Source of the DNA: Pseudomonas umsongensis
GTDB taxonomy: Bacteria; Pseudomonadota; Gammaproteobacteria; Pseudomonadales; Pseudomonadaceae
Assembly (NCBI RefSeq): GCF_002236105.1
Contig: NZ_NIWU01000003.1
Span: 188,501-252,500, forward strand
Direction of reading: 5' to 3'
DNA: 64,000 bases
The first letter of the stretch is position 1; each line of letters opens with the position of its first letter. The notes beneath the pieces were generated by a model. It was not told the origin of the DNA and did not search any database. It worked only from the letters and a program-made list of their open reading frames with translations. This document shows, in pieces, positions 26,101-34,996 of the stretch. The position numbers were made by a program, and so were the translations under genes.

Positions 26101-26290
26101 GCTGGGCCGGACCTGAAGGAAAAAGACGGTTAATGTTCTTCCAGGCCTCGTAAGGCCGAGAACAAAAGTGGTCCGCATTATTGCAAGTAATTCTTGTTAA
26201 CAGAAGTAATAGCGTCTCTTTTTTTCCTGCATTGCTAGCCGCTCGTCCATTGCCAGCGCTGGTTTGTCCATTTTCAAGGAGAGTTTTCTG

Positions 26291-27148
26291 ATGTCCGCAC
26301 CCTCTGTTTTGATCGCCGGTTGCGGTGATGTCGGCAGTCGCCTGGCCACGCAGTTGTTGGCTGGCGGGTGGGAAGTCCATGGCCTGCGCCGTGACGTTTC
26401 GCGCCTGCCCGACGGGGTTGTCGGAGTGGCCGGCGACCTGTTCAACAAGGACTGCCCGGCAACTTGGCCGGTCGGTGCGGTGGATTACCTGGTGTATTGC
26501 GCGGCCGCCACCGATCACGATGAAGCGGGTTATCGGGCCGCTTATGTCCAGGGCTTGCAGCATGTGCTGGAGTGGCTGGACGACTATGGCCAGGTGCCCA
26601 ATCGCTTGTTGTTCGTTTCCAGTAGCAGTGTCTACGGCCAGCAGCAGGGCGAGTGGATTGATGAGACTTCGCCAGCCGTGGCGGCGGGTTATTCAGGGCG
26701 TGTGATGCTTGAAGCGGAGCAGATTGCTCTCAATAGCGGCATCCCGGCCAGTATCGTGCGTTTGACCGGTATCTACGGCCCGGGTCGTGAATGGTTGCTG
26801 ACCCAGGTTCGCCGCGGGTATCGCGTGGCGATCGATCCGCCGCTGTACGCCAATCGAATTCATGCCGATGACGCCGCCGGCTTGATGGCGTGTCTGCTCG
26901 AGGCGGACCGGCGTGGAGTGGCACTGGACGATGTCTATATAGGTGTTGATGACGCACCTGCCGCGCTGGCGGATGTGGTGGGCTGGTTGCGCGAGTACAT
27001 GGGTGTGACCGAATGGGCGGAGGACGCCACTGTGCGCCGCACCGGGAGCAAGCGTTGCAGCAATGCGCGGGCGAAGGCGTTGGGTTGGAAGCCGAAGTAT
27101 CCGAGTTTTCGCGAGGGTTATGCGGCGATCATTGAAGGGAATTGTTAA
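26291..27148 (+). CDS. NAD-dependent epimerase/dehydratase family (SDR) protein
   Basis: 285 residues from the ATG at 26291, which has AAGGAGA about eight bases upstream. The Rossmann motif is VLIAGCGDVGSRLATQLL. The atypical SDR order follows: YLVYCAAATDHDE, FVSSSSVYGQQQGEW for the catalytic Ser/Tyr region, and RLTGIYGPGR. It resembles the YeeZ-like subgroup, whose substrates are unknown. It is divergent from exbB and ends before a REPIN. The C-terminal RAKALGWKPKYPSFREGY segment is typical of nucleotide-sugar epimerase folds. Confidence 0.85.
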   Translation: MSAPSVLIAGCGDVGSRLATQLLAGGWEVHGLRRDVSRLPDGVVGVAGDLFNKDCPATWPVGAVDYLVYCAAATDHDEAGYRAAYVQGLQHVLEWLDDYGQVPNRLLFVSSSSVYGQQQGEWIDETSPAVAAGYSGRVMLEAEQIALNSGIPASIVRLTGIYGPGREWLLTQVRRGYRVAIDPPLYANRIHADDAAGLMACLLEADRRGVALDDVYIGVDDAPAALADVVGWLREYMGVTEWAEDATVRRTGSKRCSNARAKALGWKPKYPSFREGYAAIIEGNC

Positions 27149-27170
27149 CTGCCAGACGCCCGAATCAATC

Positions 27171-27260
27171 GTGGGAGCGAGCCTGCTCGCGAAGAGGTCG
27201 TAACATTCAACATTTATGTTGACTGATACACCGCTTTCGCGAGCAGGCTCGCTCCCACAT
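27171..27260. repeat. REPIN, GTGGGAGC subtype
   Basis: GTGGGAGCGAGCCTGCTCGC and its inverse flank a ~48-base interior containing ATGTTGACTGATACACCG. The ends point outward; the element lies between convergent genes. Confidence 0.9.
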
Positions 27261-27274
27261 GGGGCATGTGTGGA

Positions 27275-28015
27275 TTACTGTTTTTCCAGCAGCCACTTGC
27301 GATTGCCCGGTGTGTACTGGGGCATTTCGTCTGCCTGGGCGGTATTCACCGCCTGGAAGATTTCCAGTTCCTTGCCTTTGCGCGCAAAGATCCAGGGGTT
27401 TCCTTGTCCGTTGAGTTGCAACCACATGTTGTCGTTGCCACCGCTCATCGATGCACAATCACCCGCCAGGCACAGGGCATATCGATCGGCTTCCGGCAGG
27501 CCGATGACCTGGCCGTCGGCCTGGAACTGCACGCTATTGCCTTCGCCGGGGCCGCTGACGACCTTCCAGCTACCGCCCATGTACGCCGAGTACAGCGCGC
27601 GTTCGAAACTGGCGCCCATCGGTGCGCCATCCGGAACCGGAATCAATGCGCGGTCGAAGACCTGCTCGGGTTCGTTGTCGCTGGCGGCCTGGCTCAGTTG
27701 CTTGCCGTCACGCTTGAGCTCGCTGGCAGAGCTGCCATAAAAGTCGACTTTCCAGGCGCCGGACTGTTCGCCCAGCAACTTGCCTTCGACATTTTCAAAA
27801 CCATTGGTGTAGCGGGCCTGACTGGCCTTGGTGTTGACGTCCCACTCCAGGTTCGGACCATAGGCCTGGAGGGCTTCACGCAGGGGGCCGCCTTTGGCTG
27901 CAGCATCGATCGCCGCCTGGTTGATCCAGGTGCCGCTGATATCACGGTCGGCAGGGTTGCTGGCACAACCGCCCAAAAACAGGGCGAGCAGCGAGAGAAC
28001 AAGCGCTTTGCGCAT
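27275..28015 (-). CDS. Putative lipoprotein of unknown function
   Basis: 246 residues with a lipoprotein signal (LVLSLLALFLGGCASNPAD), acylation predicted at the Cys of LGGC. The residue after Cys is Ala, which favours outer-membrane sorting. The mature protein begins RDISGTWINQAAIDAAAKGG and has repeated WKVxFYG and GSWKVVSG strands suggestive of a beta-rich lipocalin- or META-like fold, though I cannot assign a family with confidence. A Cys pair lies in LCLAGDCASM. It sits downstream of ridA on the same strand, 67 bases apart. Confidence 0.75.
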   Translation of the reverse strand: MRKALVLSLLALFLGGCASNPADRDISGTWINQAAIDAAAKGGPLREALQAYGPNLEWDVNTKASQARYTNGFENVEGKLLGEQSGAWKVDFYGSSASELKRDGKQLSQAASDNEPEQVFDRALIPVPDGAPMGASFERALYSAYMGGSWKVVSGPGEGNSVQFQADGQVIGLPEADRYALCLAGDCASMSGGNDNMWLQLNGQGNPWIFARKGKELEIFQAVNTAQADEMPQYTPGNRKWLLEKQ

Positions 28016-28082
28016 GGTGGAATCCTTTCAGGCTTTCTTTACTGCAGAGCGGTCGGCGCAGCCATTGGCTGCGCCAGACGCG

Positions 28083-28463
28083 TTACTCGATGACCAGGAT
28101 GGCATCCATTTCAACCTGCGAACCCTTTGGCAGGGCCGCAACGCCAATGGCGGCGCGTGCTGGGTAAGGCTGGTCGAAGTATTTGCCCATGATCTCGTTG
28201 ACCTTGGCGAAATGGCTCAGGTCGGTGAGGAAGATGTTCAATTTGACGATGTCCTTGAACGAACCACCGGCGGCTTCGGCCACGGCCTTGAGGTTCTCGA
28301 ACACCTGGACGGTCTGTGCTTCGAAGCCTTCGACCAGTTCCATGGTTTTTGGGTCCAGAGGGATCTGGCCCGACATGTAGACGGTGTTGCCAGCCTTGAT
28401 CGCCTGGGAGTAAGTACCGATGGCGGCCGGGGCCTTGTCGCTGGTGATAACAGTCTTGGTCAT
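28083..28463 (-). CDS. ridA: RidA family enamine/imine deaminase
   Basis: 126-residue cytosolic protein that hydrolyses reactive 2-aminoacrylate and related enamines formed by PLP enzymes. Family signatures are PAAIGTYSQAIKAGNTVYMSGQ near the N-terminus, the active-site Arg in YPARAAIGVAALPKGSQVEM, and the trimer contact strand. It directly follows spoT (27 bases), the usual arrangement in pseudomonads. Confidence 0.94.
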   Translation of the reverse strand: MTKTVITSDKAPAAIGTYSQAIKAGNTVYMSGQIPLDPKTMELVEGFEAQTVQVFENLKAVAEAAGGSFKDIVKLNIFLTDLSHFAKVNEIMGKYFDQPYPARAAIGVAALPKGSQVEMDAILVIE

Positions 28464-28490
28464 GAATGACTCCTTGTAATGGATGGGTGG

Positions 28491-30596
28491 CTACGCGCGC
28501 ATGCGGGTGATGCGGATCACCCCGGTCAGGGCGCGCAGTTTCTTGATCACACGGGCCAGGTGCACACGGTCGTGCACGCTGACCACCAGTTGGACCACGC
28601 TGATGCGACCATCGCGTTCATCCATGCTGATTTTTTCGATGTTGCCGTCGGCCGCGTTGACGCTGCTGGCCAGCAGGGCGATCAGGCCGCGCTGGTGTTC
28701 CAGCTCAACGCGCAGTTCGACGTTGAATTCGCCGGTGACATCCTTGGCCCACGAGAGCTGGATGCATTTTTCCGGGTTGTGGCGGATTTCGCTGATGTTG
28801 CGGCAGTTGTCCAGGTGCACGACCATGCCCTTGCCCGCGGACAGGTGACCGACAATCGGGTCGCCCGGGATCGGTGTGCAGCACTTGGCGTAGCTGAGGA
28901 CCAGGCCTTCGGTGCCGCGGATCGCCAACGGGCCTTCGGGGCTGGGTAACTGCTCGCCTTCGCCAAGCAGGCGTCGGGCGACGACGTAGGCCATGCGATT
29001 GCCCAGGCCGATGTCTTCAAGCAAGTCTTCGATCAGTTCGAGGCGGTACTCGGCAAGCATCGCTTTCACGCGCTCGGCCGGGATTTTTTCCAGCGAGCTG
29101 TCGAAGCCGTTGAGCACCTTGTTCAGCAGGCGTTCGCCCAGGCTGATGGACTCGGAACGGCGCTGCAGTTTCAGCGCATGGCGAATATGGGTGCGTGCCT
29201 TGCCGGTCACCACGAAATTGAGCCACGCCGGGTTCGGCCGTGCGCCGGGAGCACTGACGATCTCGACCGTGGAACCGCTTTGCAACGGTTCGGACAGCGG
29301 CGCGAGGCGACGGTTGATCCGGCAGGCAATGCAGCTGTTGCCGACGTCGGTGTGCACCGCGTAGGCGAAGTCGACCGCCGTGGAGCCCTTGGGCAGCTCC
29401 ATGATCCGGCCCTTTGGCGTGAACACGTAGACCTCGTCCGGGAACAGGTCGATCTTCACGCTTTCGATGAATTCCAGCGAGTTGCCGGCCCGTTGCTGCA
29501 TTTCCAGTACGCCCTTGACCCACTGGCGCGCGCGCGCATGCGTGCCTTTTGGCTGCTCGTCGCCGCTGGATTTGTACAGCCAATGGGCGGCGATGCCGTT
29601 GTTGGCCATCTCTTCCATTTCGCGGGTGCGGATCTGGATCTCGATCGGAACACCGTGCATGCCGAACAGCGTGGTGTGCAGCGACTGATAGCCGTTGGCC
29701 TTGGGGATCGCGATGTAATCCTTGAAGCGCCCCGGCAACGGTTTGTACAAATTATGAACAGCACCCAGCACGCGGTAGCAGGTATCGACCTTGTCGACGA
29801 TGATCCGGAATGCATATACATCCATGATCTCGTTGAAGGCCCGACGCTTGCCGCGCATCTTCTTGTAGATGCCGTAGAGGTGTTTCTGGCGCCCGCTGAC
29901 CTCGCCCTGGATGCCATCGATGGCCAGGCAATGGCTGAGGGATTCTTCGATCTTGTTGACGATTTCCTTGCGGTTGCCCCGGGCGCGCTTGACCGCCTGG
30001 TAGATTCGCGCGGAACGCATCGGGTGCATGGCCTTGAAGCCGAGGTCTTCGAATTCTATGCGGATGGCGTGCATGCCCAGCCGGTTGGCGATGGGTGCAT
30101 AGATTTCCAGGGTTTCCTTGGCGATGCGCCGGCGCTTTTCGCCGGACAGCACTTCCAGCGTGCGCATGTTGTGCAGGCGGTCGGCCAGCTTGACCAGGAT
30201 CACGCGAATGTCGCGCGCCATGGCCATGGCCATTTTCTGGAAGTTTTCAGCCTGGGCTTCGGCCTTGGTCTCGAAGTTCATCTGGGTCAGTTTGCTGACC
30301 CCGTCGACCAGTTCGGCCACGGTTTCGCCAAATTGCGCTTGCAGCGCTTCCTTGGCAATGCCGGTGTCTTCGATCACGTCATGCAGCATGGCCGCCATCA
30401 GGCTCTGATGGTCCATGTGCATGTCCGCAAGAATATTCGCCACCGCAAGTGGGTGCGTGACGTACGCCTCACCGCTACGGCGGCGTTGGCCGTCGTGGGC
30501 TTGTTCGGCGTAGAAATACGCTCGGCGGACCAGGTTGACCTGGTCTTTGCCGAGGTAGGTCGATAAGCGATCGGCGAGGGCGTCTATGCTCGGCAT
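28491..30596 (-). CDS. spoT: Bifunctional (p)ppGpp synthetase/hydrolase SpoT
   Basis: 701-residue stringent-response enzyme that makes and degrades (p)ppGpp. Domains in order: HD hydrolase (about 20-150, YVTHPLAVANILADMHMD and LHDVIEDTGI), synthetase (about 230-350, DYIAIPKANGYQSLHTT; IEIQIRTREMEEMANNGIAAHW), TGS (about 385-445, VYVFTPKGRIMELPKGSTAV), and a C-terminal ACT domain (RGLIALLASSVNAADGNIEK). Conserved residues for both activities appear intact, in contrast to RelA, whose hydrolase is dead. It is downstream of rpoZ by 57 bases and probably in one operon with it. Confidence 0.96.
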   Translation of the reverse strand: MPSIDALADRLSTYLGKDQVNLVRRAYFYAEQAHDGQRRRSGEAYVTHPLAVANILADMHMDHQSLMAAMLHDVIEDTGIAKEALQAQFGETVAELVDGVSKLTQMNFETKAEAQAENFQKMAMAMARDIRVILVKLADRLHNMRTLEVLSGEKRRRIAKETLEIYAPIANRLGMHAIRIEFEDLGFKAMHPMRSARIYQAVKRARGNRKEIVNKIEESLSHCLAIDGIQGEVSGRQKHLYGIYKKMRGKRRAFNEIMDVYAFRIIVDKVDTCYRVLGAVHNLYKPLPGRFKDYIAIPKANGYQSLHTTLFGMHGVPIEIQIRTREMEEMANNGIAAHWLYKSSGDEQPKGTHARARQWVKGVLEMQQRAGNSLEFIESVKIDLFPDEVYVFTPKGRIMELPKGSTAVDFAYAVHTDVGNSCIACRINRRLAPLSEPLQSGSTVEIVSAPGARPNPAWLNFVVTGKARTHIRHALKLQRRSESISLGERLLNKVLNGFDSSLEKIPAERVKAMLAEYRLELIEDLLEDIGLGNRMAYVVARRLLGEGEQLPSPEGPLAIRGTEGLVLSYAKCCTPIPGDPIVGHLSAGKGMVVHLDNCRNISEIRHNPEKCIQLSWAKDVTGEFNVELRVELEHQRGLIALLASSVNAADGNIEKISMDERDGRISVVQLVVSVHDRVHLARVIKKLRALTGVIRITRMRA

Positions 30597-30653
30597 GATG
30601 ACTCCTGCCGCAAGCTGTGTTCCCGCGCCGTGCTACGTCGACCAGGCATAGGC

Positions 30654-30917
30654 TTAGACGGCCTCGTTGGACTCGTCCTCGAATGCAGCGAAAAGCGGTT
30701 CATCTTCAACGATTTCGGCTTCGGCGATAGCTGCGTAGTCGATCAGGCCTTCAGCGATTTCACGCAGGGCGACGACGGTAGGCTTGTCGTTTTCCCATGC
30801 TACTTTCGGCTCTTTGCCGCCGGTGGCCAGTTGACGGGCACGCTTGGTAGAGAGCATGACCAGCTCAAAGCGGTTATCCACGTGTTCTAGGCAGTCTTCA
30901 ACGGTTACGCGGGCCAT
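30654..30917 (-). CDS. rpoZ: RNA polymerase omega subunit RpoZ
   Basis: 87-residue omega subunit, starting MARVTVEDCLEHVDNRFELV. It assists assembly of RNA polymerase by holding the beta-prime subunit and forms part of a (p)ppGpp site in proteobacteria. The conserved TKRARQL helix and WENDKPTVVALREIAEGLI segment are present; the C-terminal tail is acidic. It sits between gmk and spoT, linking GTP supply, polymerase and alarmone genes. Confidence 0.96.
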   Translation of the reverse strand: MARVTVEDCLEHVDNRFELVMLSTKRARQLATGGKEPKVAWENDKPTVVALREIAEGLIDYAAIAEAEIVEDEPLFAAFEDESNEAV

Positions 30918-31084
30918 GGTCTTCCTCGTAGCAAATGCAATATGCGCGCTGCCCGGATGGGCGAGCGGACTCAACAGTTTAAAAAATCACCAGCGTTTAG
31001 GGAAGCGCTGATTTTTTGACCAAGCTCTTCAACGCGCTGCAAGTGCCAATGTAAAGCCCTTGCAGCTGTTTTGGGAAGAGCTCT

Positions 31085-31705
31085 TTAGCCGAGTAATTCA
31101 GCCAGTAATTTGCCAAAACGTTGCTGCTGGCGTTTTTGTTGCAACTGATTGGCGCGGAAAATCGCCTTCAGGTCGTCCAGTGCGTGGGCGAAATCGTCGT
31201 TGATGATCAGGTAGTCGTAGTCGACGTAGTGGCTCATTTCGCTGACGGCTTCGCGCATGCGACCTTCGATGATCTCGTTGCTGTCCTGGCCGCGGTTGTC
31301 CAGGCGCTGGCGCAGGGCCTCCTGGCTCGGCGGCAGGATGAAGATCGAGCGCGCCTGGGGCATCAGCTTGCGCACCTGCTCGGCGCCTTGCCAGTCGATT
31401 TCCAGGATCAGGTCATGGCCTTCGTCCAGCGTCTGCTGCAGATGGCTCTGCGAGGTGCCGTAGAGATTGCCGAACACCTCGGCGCGCTCAAGGAAATCGC
31501 CGTGCTCGATCATCTTCACGAACTGTTCGCGCGAGACGAAGTTGTAGTTCACGCCATCCACTTCGCCCGGGCGCATCGCGCGGGTGGTGTGGGAAACGGA
31601 AACCTGGATCTGCGGCTGGGCGTCGATCAAGGCCTTGACCAGGCTGGTCTTGCCGGCGCCCGAAGGCGCGGAAATGATGTAGAGGGTGCCGGTGCTGTGG
31701 GTCAT
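31085..31705 (-). CDS. gmk: Guanylate kinase Gmk
   Basis: 206-residue enzyme converting GMP to GDP with ATP. The ATG at 31705 lies ten bases after the yicC stop; AAGG in the overlap region serves as ribosome site. The P-loop is ISAPSGAGKTSLV. GMP-binding residues are seen in SHTTRAMRPGEVDGVNYNFV, and the lid lies around QALRQRLDNRG (residues in that area are Arg-rich). It is upstream of rpoZ with a 167-base gap that probably holds the rpoZ promoter. Confidence 0.95.
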   Translation of the reverse strand: MTHSTGTLYIISAPSGAGKTSLVKALIDAQPQIQVSVSHTTRAMRPGEVDGVNYNFVSREQFVKMIEHGDFLERAEVFGNLYGTSQSHLQQTLDEGHDLILEIDWQGAEQVRKLMPQARSIFILPPSQEALRQRLDNRGQDSNEIIEGRMREAVSEMSHYVDYDYLIINDDFAHALDDLKAIFRANQLQQKRQQQRFGKLLAELLG

Positions 31706-31715
31706 GGGGTTTGCC

Positions 31716-32579
31716 TTACTCAATATTCTGCACTTGTTCGCGCATCTGCTCGATCAACACCTTGAGGTTGACCGCAGCCTGGGTGCTGCGCGGGTCGAAG
31801 GCTTTGGAGCCCAGTGTGTTGGCTTCGCGGTTGAGTTCCTGCATCAGGAAGTCCAGGCGCCGACCGGCGGCGCCGCCGGACTTGAGCACCCGGCGAACTT
31901 CGATGATGTGAGTGCTCAGGCGATCCAGTTCTTCGGCGACGTCGCTTTTTTGCGCGAGCATGACCATTTCCTGCTCCAGGCGCTGCGGGTCCATCTCGGC
32001 CTTCATGTCGGCAAAGCGGTCGAGCACTTTCTGGCGCTGGGTGGCGAGCATCTGCGGAACCAGTTCGCGCAGGGTCACCACGTCTTCTTCAATGGACGTC
32101 AGGCGATCGTTGATCAGCCGTGCCAGCTCCGCGCCTTCGCGCTCGCGGCCGGCCTTGAGCTCTTTGAGGCCCTGGTTGAACAGTGCCAGTGCCTCGGCGT
32201 TCAGCGCTTGCGGGTCGGTCGCGTCGCCCACCAATACGCCGGGCCAGGCCAGCACTTCGAGTGGGTTGAGCGCAGCTGGGTTCTTGATCAGGCTGGCAAT
32301 GGTCTCGGCGGCCGCAACCAGTTGTGCTGCGCGTGCCTGGTCCACCTGCAGTGGTTTACCGGTATTTTCTTCGGTGAAGCGCAGGGTGCATTCGAGCTTG
32401 CCTCGGGAGACAGCCTGGCGCAGCGCTTCGCGTACGGCGCCTTCGAGGTCGCGGAAGGACTCCGGCAGGCGCAAGTGGGGTTCCAGGTAGCGGCTGTTGA
32501 CCGAGCGCAGCTCCCAGCTCAGGGTGCCCTGGCCCCCGGCTTTCTCGACGCGGGCGAAGGCGGTCATGCTGTGCACCAT
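31716..32579 (-). CDS. YicC family endoribonuclease/regulator
   Basis: 287 residues from MVHSMTAFARVEK; GAGG lies upstream of this ATG, and the other in-frame ATG at 32594 lacks a site. The N-terminal YicC domain has SRYLEPHLRLPESFRDLE. The C-terminal DUF1951-type domain ends with RLDFLMQELNREANTLGSKA, which is highly conserved. Members have been reported to cleave RNA and to affect small-RNA turnover. It is immediately upstream of gmk and divergent from rph, a common RNA-metabolism neighbourhood. Confidence 0.9.
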   Translation of the reverse strand: MVHSMTAFARVEKAGGQGTLSWELRSVNSRYLEPHLRLPESFRDLEGAVREALRQAVSRGKLECTLRFTEENTGKPLQVDQARAAQLVAAAETIASLIKNPAALNPLEVLAWPGVLVGDATDPQALNAEALALFNQGLKELKAGREREGAELARLINDRLTSIEEDVVTLRELVPQMLATQRQKVLDRFADMKAEMDPQRLEQEMVMLAQKSDVAEELDRLSTHIIEVRRVLKSGGAAGRRLDFLMQELNREANTLGSKAFDPRSTQAAVNLKVLIEQMREQVQNIE

Positions 32580-32804
32580 GGAGGTACCTCGCAATGCGGA
32601 TCGGCGCGCAACTGACGTTCCGGCAATCCGATATGAATGAATTTAAGCCGACTGGCAGCAAAGGCGCAGGATTGTAGCGCAGTGGCGTGGATGCGCCCAA
32701 ACACACGGTGTGACAAAGGCCTGCAGGTCGTCGGCAGCGGGCTGTGCAGAGCCTTCGCTCGTCCGAGGATTTTTTTAGAAGTGCCCAGTCGTGGCTGGCG
32801 GCTC

Positions 32805-32810
32805 TATAAT
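32805..32810 (+). promoter_or_regulatory. -10 element of rph promoter
   Basis: A perfect TATAAT 36 bases before the rph start. The -35 region at the right spacing (TGCCCA) is a poor match, so activity may depend on the surrounding sequence. Confidence 0.45.
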
Positions 32811-32846
32811 GCTCCGCAGTTTTCCGTCCCCGTACAGGTATCCCTT

Positions 32847-33569
32847 ATGAAACGTCCAAGTGGTCGCGCTGCCGATCAGCTCCGCTCGATCCGCATTACC
32901 CGCAACTACACCAAACACGCCGAGGGATCCGTACTGGTCGAGTTCGGTGATACCAAGGTCATCTGCACCGTCAGCGTCGAAAACGGCGTGCCGCGGTTCC
33001 TCAAGGGCCAGGGCCAGGGCTGGTTGACGGCCGAGTACGGCATGCTGCCGCGCGCCACCGGCGAGCGTAACCAGCGTGAAGCCAGCCGCGGCAAGCAAGG
33101 TGGCCGTACCCTGGAAATCCAGCGCCTGATCGGCCGTTCCCTGCGCGCTGCGCTGGACATGTCCAAGCTGGGCGACATCACCCTGTACGTTGACTGCGAT
33201 GTGATCCAGGCTGACGGTGGCACGCGCACCGCCTCCATCACCGGCGCCATGGTTGCCCTGGTCGATGCCTTGAAAGTGATCAAGAAGCGTGGCGGCCTGA
33301 AAGGCGGCGACCCACTCAAGCAAATGATCGGCGCCGTGTCGGTGGGCATGTATCAAGGCGAACCTGTGCTCGACCTCGACTACCTGGAAGATTCGGCGGC
33401 CGAGACCGACCTGAACGTGGTGATGACCAGCACTGGCGGCTTCATCGAAGTCCAGGGCACTGCCGAAGGCGCGCCGTTCCAGCCTGAAGAGCTGAACGCC
33501 ATGCTGGAACTGGCGAAAAAAGGCATGAACGAAATCTTTGATCTGCAAAAGGCTGCACTGGCCGACTGA
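32847..33569 (+). CDS. rph: Ribonuclease PH
   Basis: 240-residue phosphorolytic 3'-5' exoribonuclease that trims tRNA 3' ends. The start is MKRPSGRAADQLRSIRITR. Characteristic segments are GSVLVEFGDTKVICTVSVE, LPRATGERNQREASRGKQGG for RNA and phosphate binding, and DCDVIQADGGTRTASITGA with the catalytic Asp residues. The length equals the family norm and all motifs are intact, unlike the frameshifted rph of E. coli K-12. The DUF4870 gene follows after 29 bases. Confidence 0.96.
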   Translation: MKRPSGRAADQLRSIRITRNYTKHAEGSVLVEFGDTKVICTVSVENGVPRFLKGQGQGWLTAEYGMLPRATGERNQREASRGKQGGRTLEIQRLIGRSLRAALDMSKLGDITLYVDCDVIQADGGTRTASITGAMVALVDALKVIKKRGGLKGGDPLKQMIGAVSVGMYQGEPVLDLDYLEDSAAETDLNVVMTSTGGFIEVQGTAEGAPFQPEELNAMLELAKKGMNEIFDLQKAALAD

Positions 33570-33598
33570 TCTGGATACCTGTAGGCAAGGAGGGTGCC

Positions 33599-33967
33599 AT
33601 GAGTGAAGAGCAACAGCTACTTCCCACCCCGAGCAAAGAGGTTCGGCAGTGGGCCATGTTTTGTCACTTGTCCGCCTTGCTGGGGATCTGGATTCCATTC
33701 GGTACGCTGATCGGCCCGCTGGTTCTGTGGCAGATGAAGCGCGAGATGGACCCGTTCATCGACGCGCAGGGCAAGGAGGCGCTGAACTTTCAGATCACGG
33801 TCGCCATTGCTTCCGCCATTTGCTTGCTGCTGATGCTGGTGATTATCGGGTTTTTCCTGTTCGGCCTGGTGGCGATTGGGGCGCTGGTCTTGACCATCAT
33901 CGGTGGTGTGAAAGCCAATGAAGGGGTGCCATATCGGTATCCGTTCACCTGGCGGTTGATCAAATAA
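33599..33967 (+). CDS. DUF4870 membrane protein
   Basis: 122-residue inner-membrane protein of the DUF4870 (Tic20-like) group. Three hydrophobic segments lie at about 20-45, 65-90 and 88-110, around the conserved WAMFCHLSALLG and FIDAQGKEALNFQI motifs. The function is unknown. AGGAGG sits a few bases before the ATG, a strong site. It is likely expressed with rph and ends before a REPIN and a bidirectional terminator. Confidence 0.9.
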   Translation: MSEEQQLLPTPSKEVRQWAMFCHLSALLGIWIPFGTLIGPLVLWQMKREMDPFIDAQGKEALNFQITVAIASAICLLLMLVIIGFFLFGLVAIGALVLTIIGGVKANEGVPYRYPFTWRLIK

Positions 33968-33986
33968 CGATCAGCGAAGATCTTTT

Positions 33987-34076
33987 TGTGGGAGCGAGCC
34001 TGCTCGCGAAAGCATTGTGCCAGGCGACATTTGTATTAACTGACACTCCGCCTTCGCGAGCAGGCTCGCTCCGACA
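33987..34076. repeat. REPIN, GTGGGAGC subtype
   Basis: TGTGGGAGCGAGCCTGCTCG and its inverse with one substitution (CTCCGACA) flank an interior containing TATTAACTGACACTCCG. The ends point outward; it lies between the DUF4870 gene and crc. Confidence 0.9.
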
Positions 34077-34093
34077 GAAAACTAATCACCCAT

Positions 34094-34123
34094 AAAAAAG
34101 CCGACATCGCTGTCGGCTTTTTT
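34094..34123. terminator. Bidirectional intrinsic terminator between DUF4870 gene and crc
   Basis: AAAAAAGCCGACA, TCGC loop, TGTCGGCTTTTTT: a perfect 13-bp stem (including the A/T tracts) usable by both converging genes. Confidence 0.88.
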
Positions 34124-34134
34124 GCATCTGACAC

Positions 34135-34914
34135 TTAGATGGTCAGCGTCCAGTCGTAGTCCACGATCAGTGGCGCGTGCTGCGAGAACCGTGGCTGACG
34201 TGGCAGGCGTGCGCTGCGTACGAAGCGGCGCAGGCCCGGGGTCAGGATCTGGTAATCGAAGCGCCAGCCGAGGTTGAGCATTTCGGCCTGTTCGTTATCC
34301 GGCCACCAGCTGTACTGGTCGCCTTCACGGCTGACTTCGCGCAGGGCATCGACGTAACCCATGTTGCCGACAATCTCGTCCATCCAGGCGCGTTCAGGCG
34401 CCAGGAAGCCCGGGGATTGCTGGCTGTCACGCCAGTTCTTGATGTCCAGTTTCTGTTGCGCCACATACAGCGAACCACAATAAATGTACTCGCGGCGTTT
34501 GCGCCGCTGCTTGTCCAGGTACTTGGCGAAGTCGTCCATGAGCTTGAACTTCTGGTTCAAGTCCTCATCGCCGTTCATCCCGGAAGGAAGCAGCAGGGTT
34601 GCAATACTAACTTTGTCGAAATCTGCTTGCAGGTAGCGCCCGTAGCGGTCTGCCGTCTCGAAACCGAGACCGCTGATGACAGCCTTCGGTTGCAACCGCG
34701 AGTACAAAGCCACGCCGCCTTGGGCGGGAACTTCGGCGTCGCAGGCATAAAGGAAGTATCCATCCAGTTGGAAGGCTGGATCGTCCAGTTCAAAGGCGGA
34801 GGCACGGGTGTCCTGCAGGCAGATGACGTCGGCATTCTGTGCCTGCAGCCAACTGAGCAAACCTCGCTCGACTGCAGCCTGAATACCATTGACGTTCACA
34901 CTGATGATCCGCAT
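34135..34914 (-). CDS. crc: Catabolite repression control protein Crc
   Basis: 259-residue protein of the exonuclease III fold that acts with Hfq on A-rich sites of target mRNAs to repress secondary carbon catabolism in Pseudomonas. The start is MRIISVNVNGIQAAVERG. Active-site positions of exonuclease III look degenerate: LQDTRA where the enzyme has LQET/K, and SQHAPLIVDYD where it has SDHxP. This agrees with Crc lacking nuclease activity. Its divergent position next to pyrE is the conserved crc locus. An ordinary AP endonuclease is the alternative, less likely given these substitutions. Confidence 0.92.
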   Translation of the reverse strand: MRIISVNVNGIQAAVERGLLSWLQAQNADVICLQDTRASAFELDDPAFQLDGYFLYACDAEVPAQGGVALYSRLQPKAVISGLGFETADRYGRYLQADFDKVSIATLLLPSGMNGDEDLNQKFKLMDDFAKYLDKQRRKRREYIYCGSLYVAQQKLDIKNWRDSQQSPGFLAPERAWMDEIVGNMGYVDALREVSREGDQYSWWPDNEQAEMLNLGWRFDYQILTPGLRRFVRSARLPRQPRFSQHAPLIVDYDWTLTI

Positions 34915-34996
34915 AAATGGCCCCAAAAATCGCGTGCGTGTATGATACACGGCGTCAACCTAATTAGCTAAATCCGTGGTATTTGGGGTTTTTTTC

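Noticed and set aside
26101..26290. Possible Fur box ahead of exbB-exbD-tonB
   Set aside because: GCATTATTGCAAGTAATTC fits the hexamer pattern only loosely. Iron control is plausible from the genes, but the site cannot be called by eye.
29178..30566. 462-codon open frame opposite spoT
   Set aside because: Antisense shadow; spoT has all expected domains on the other strand.
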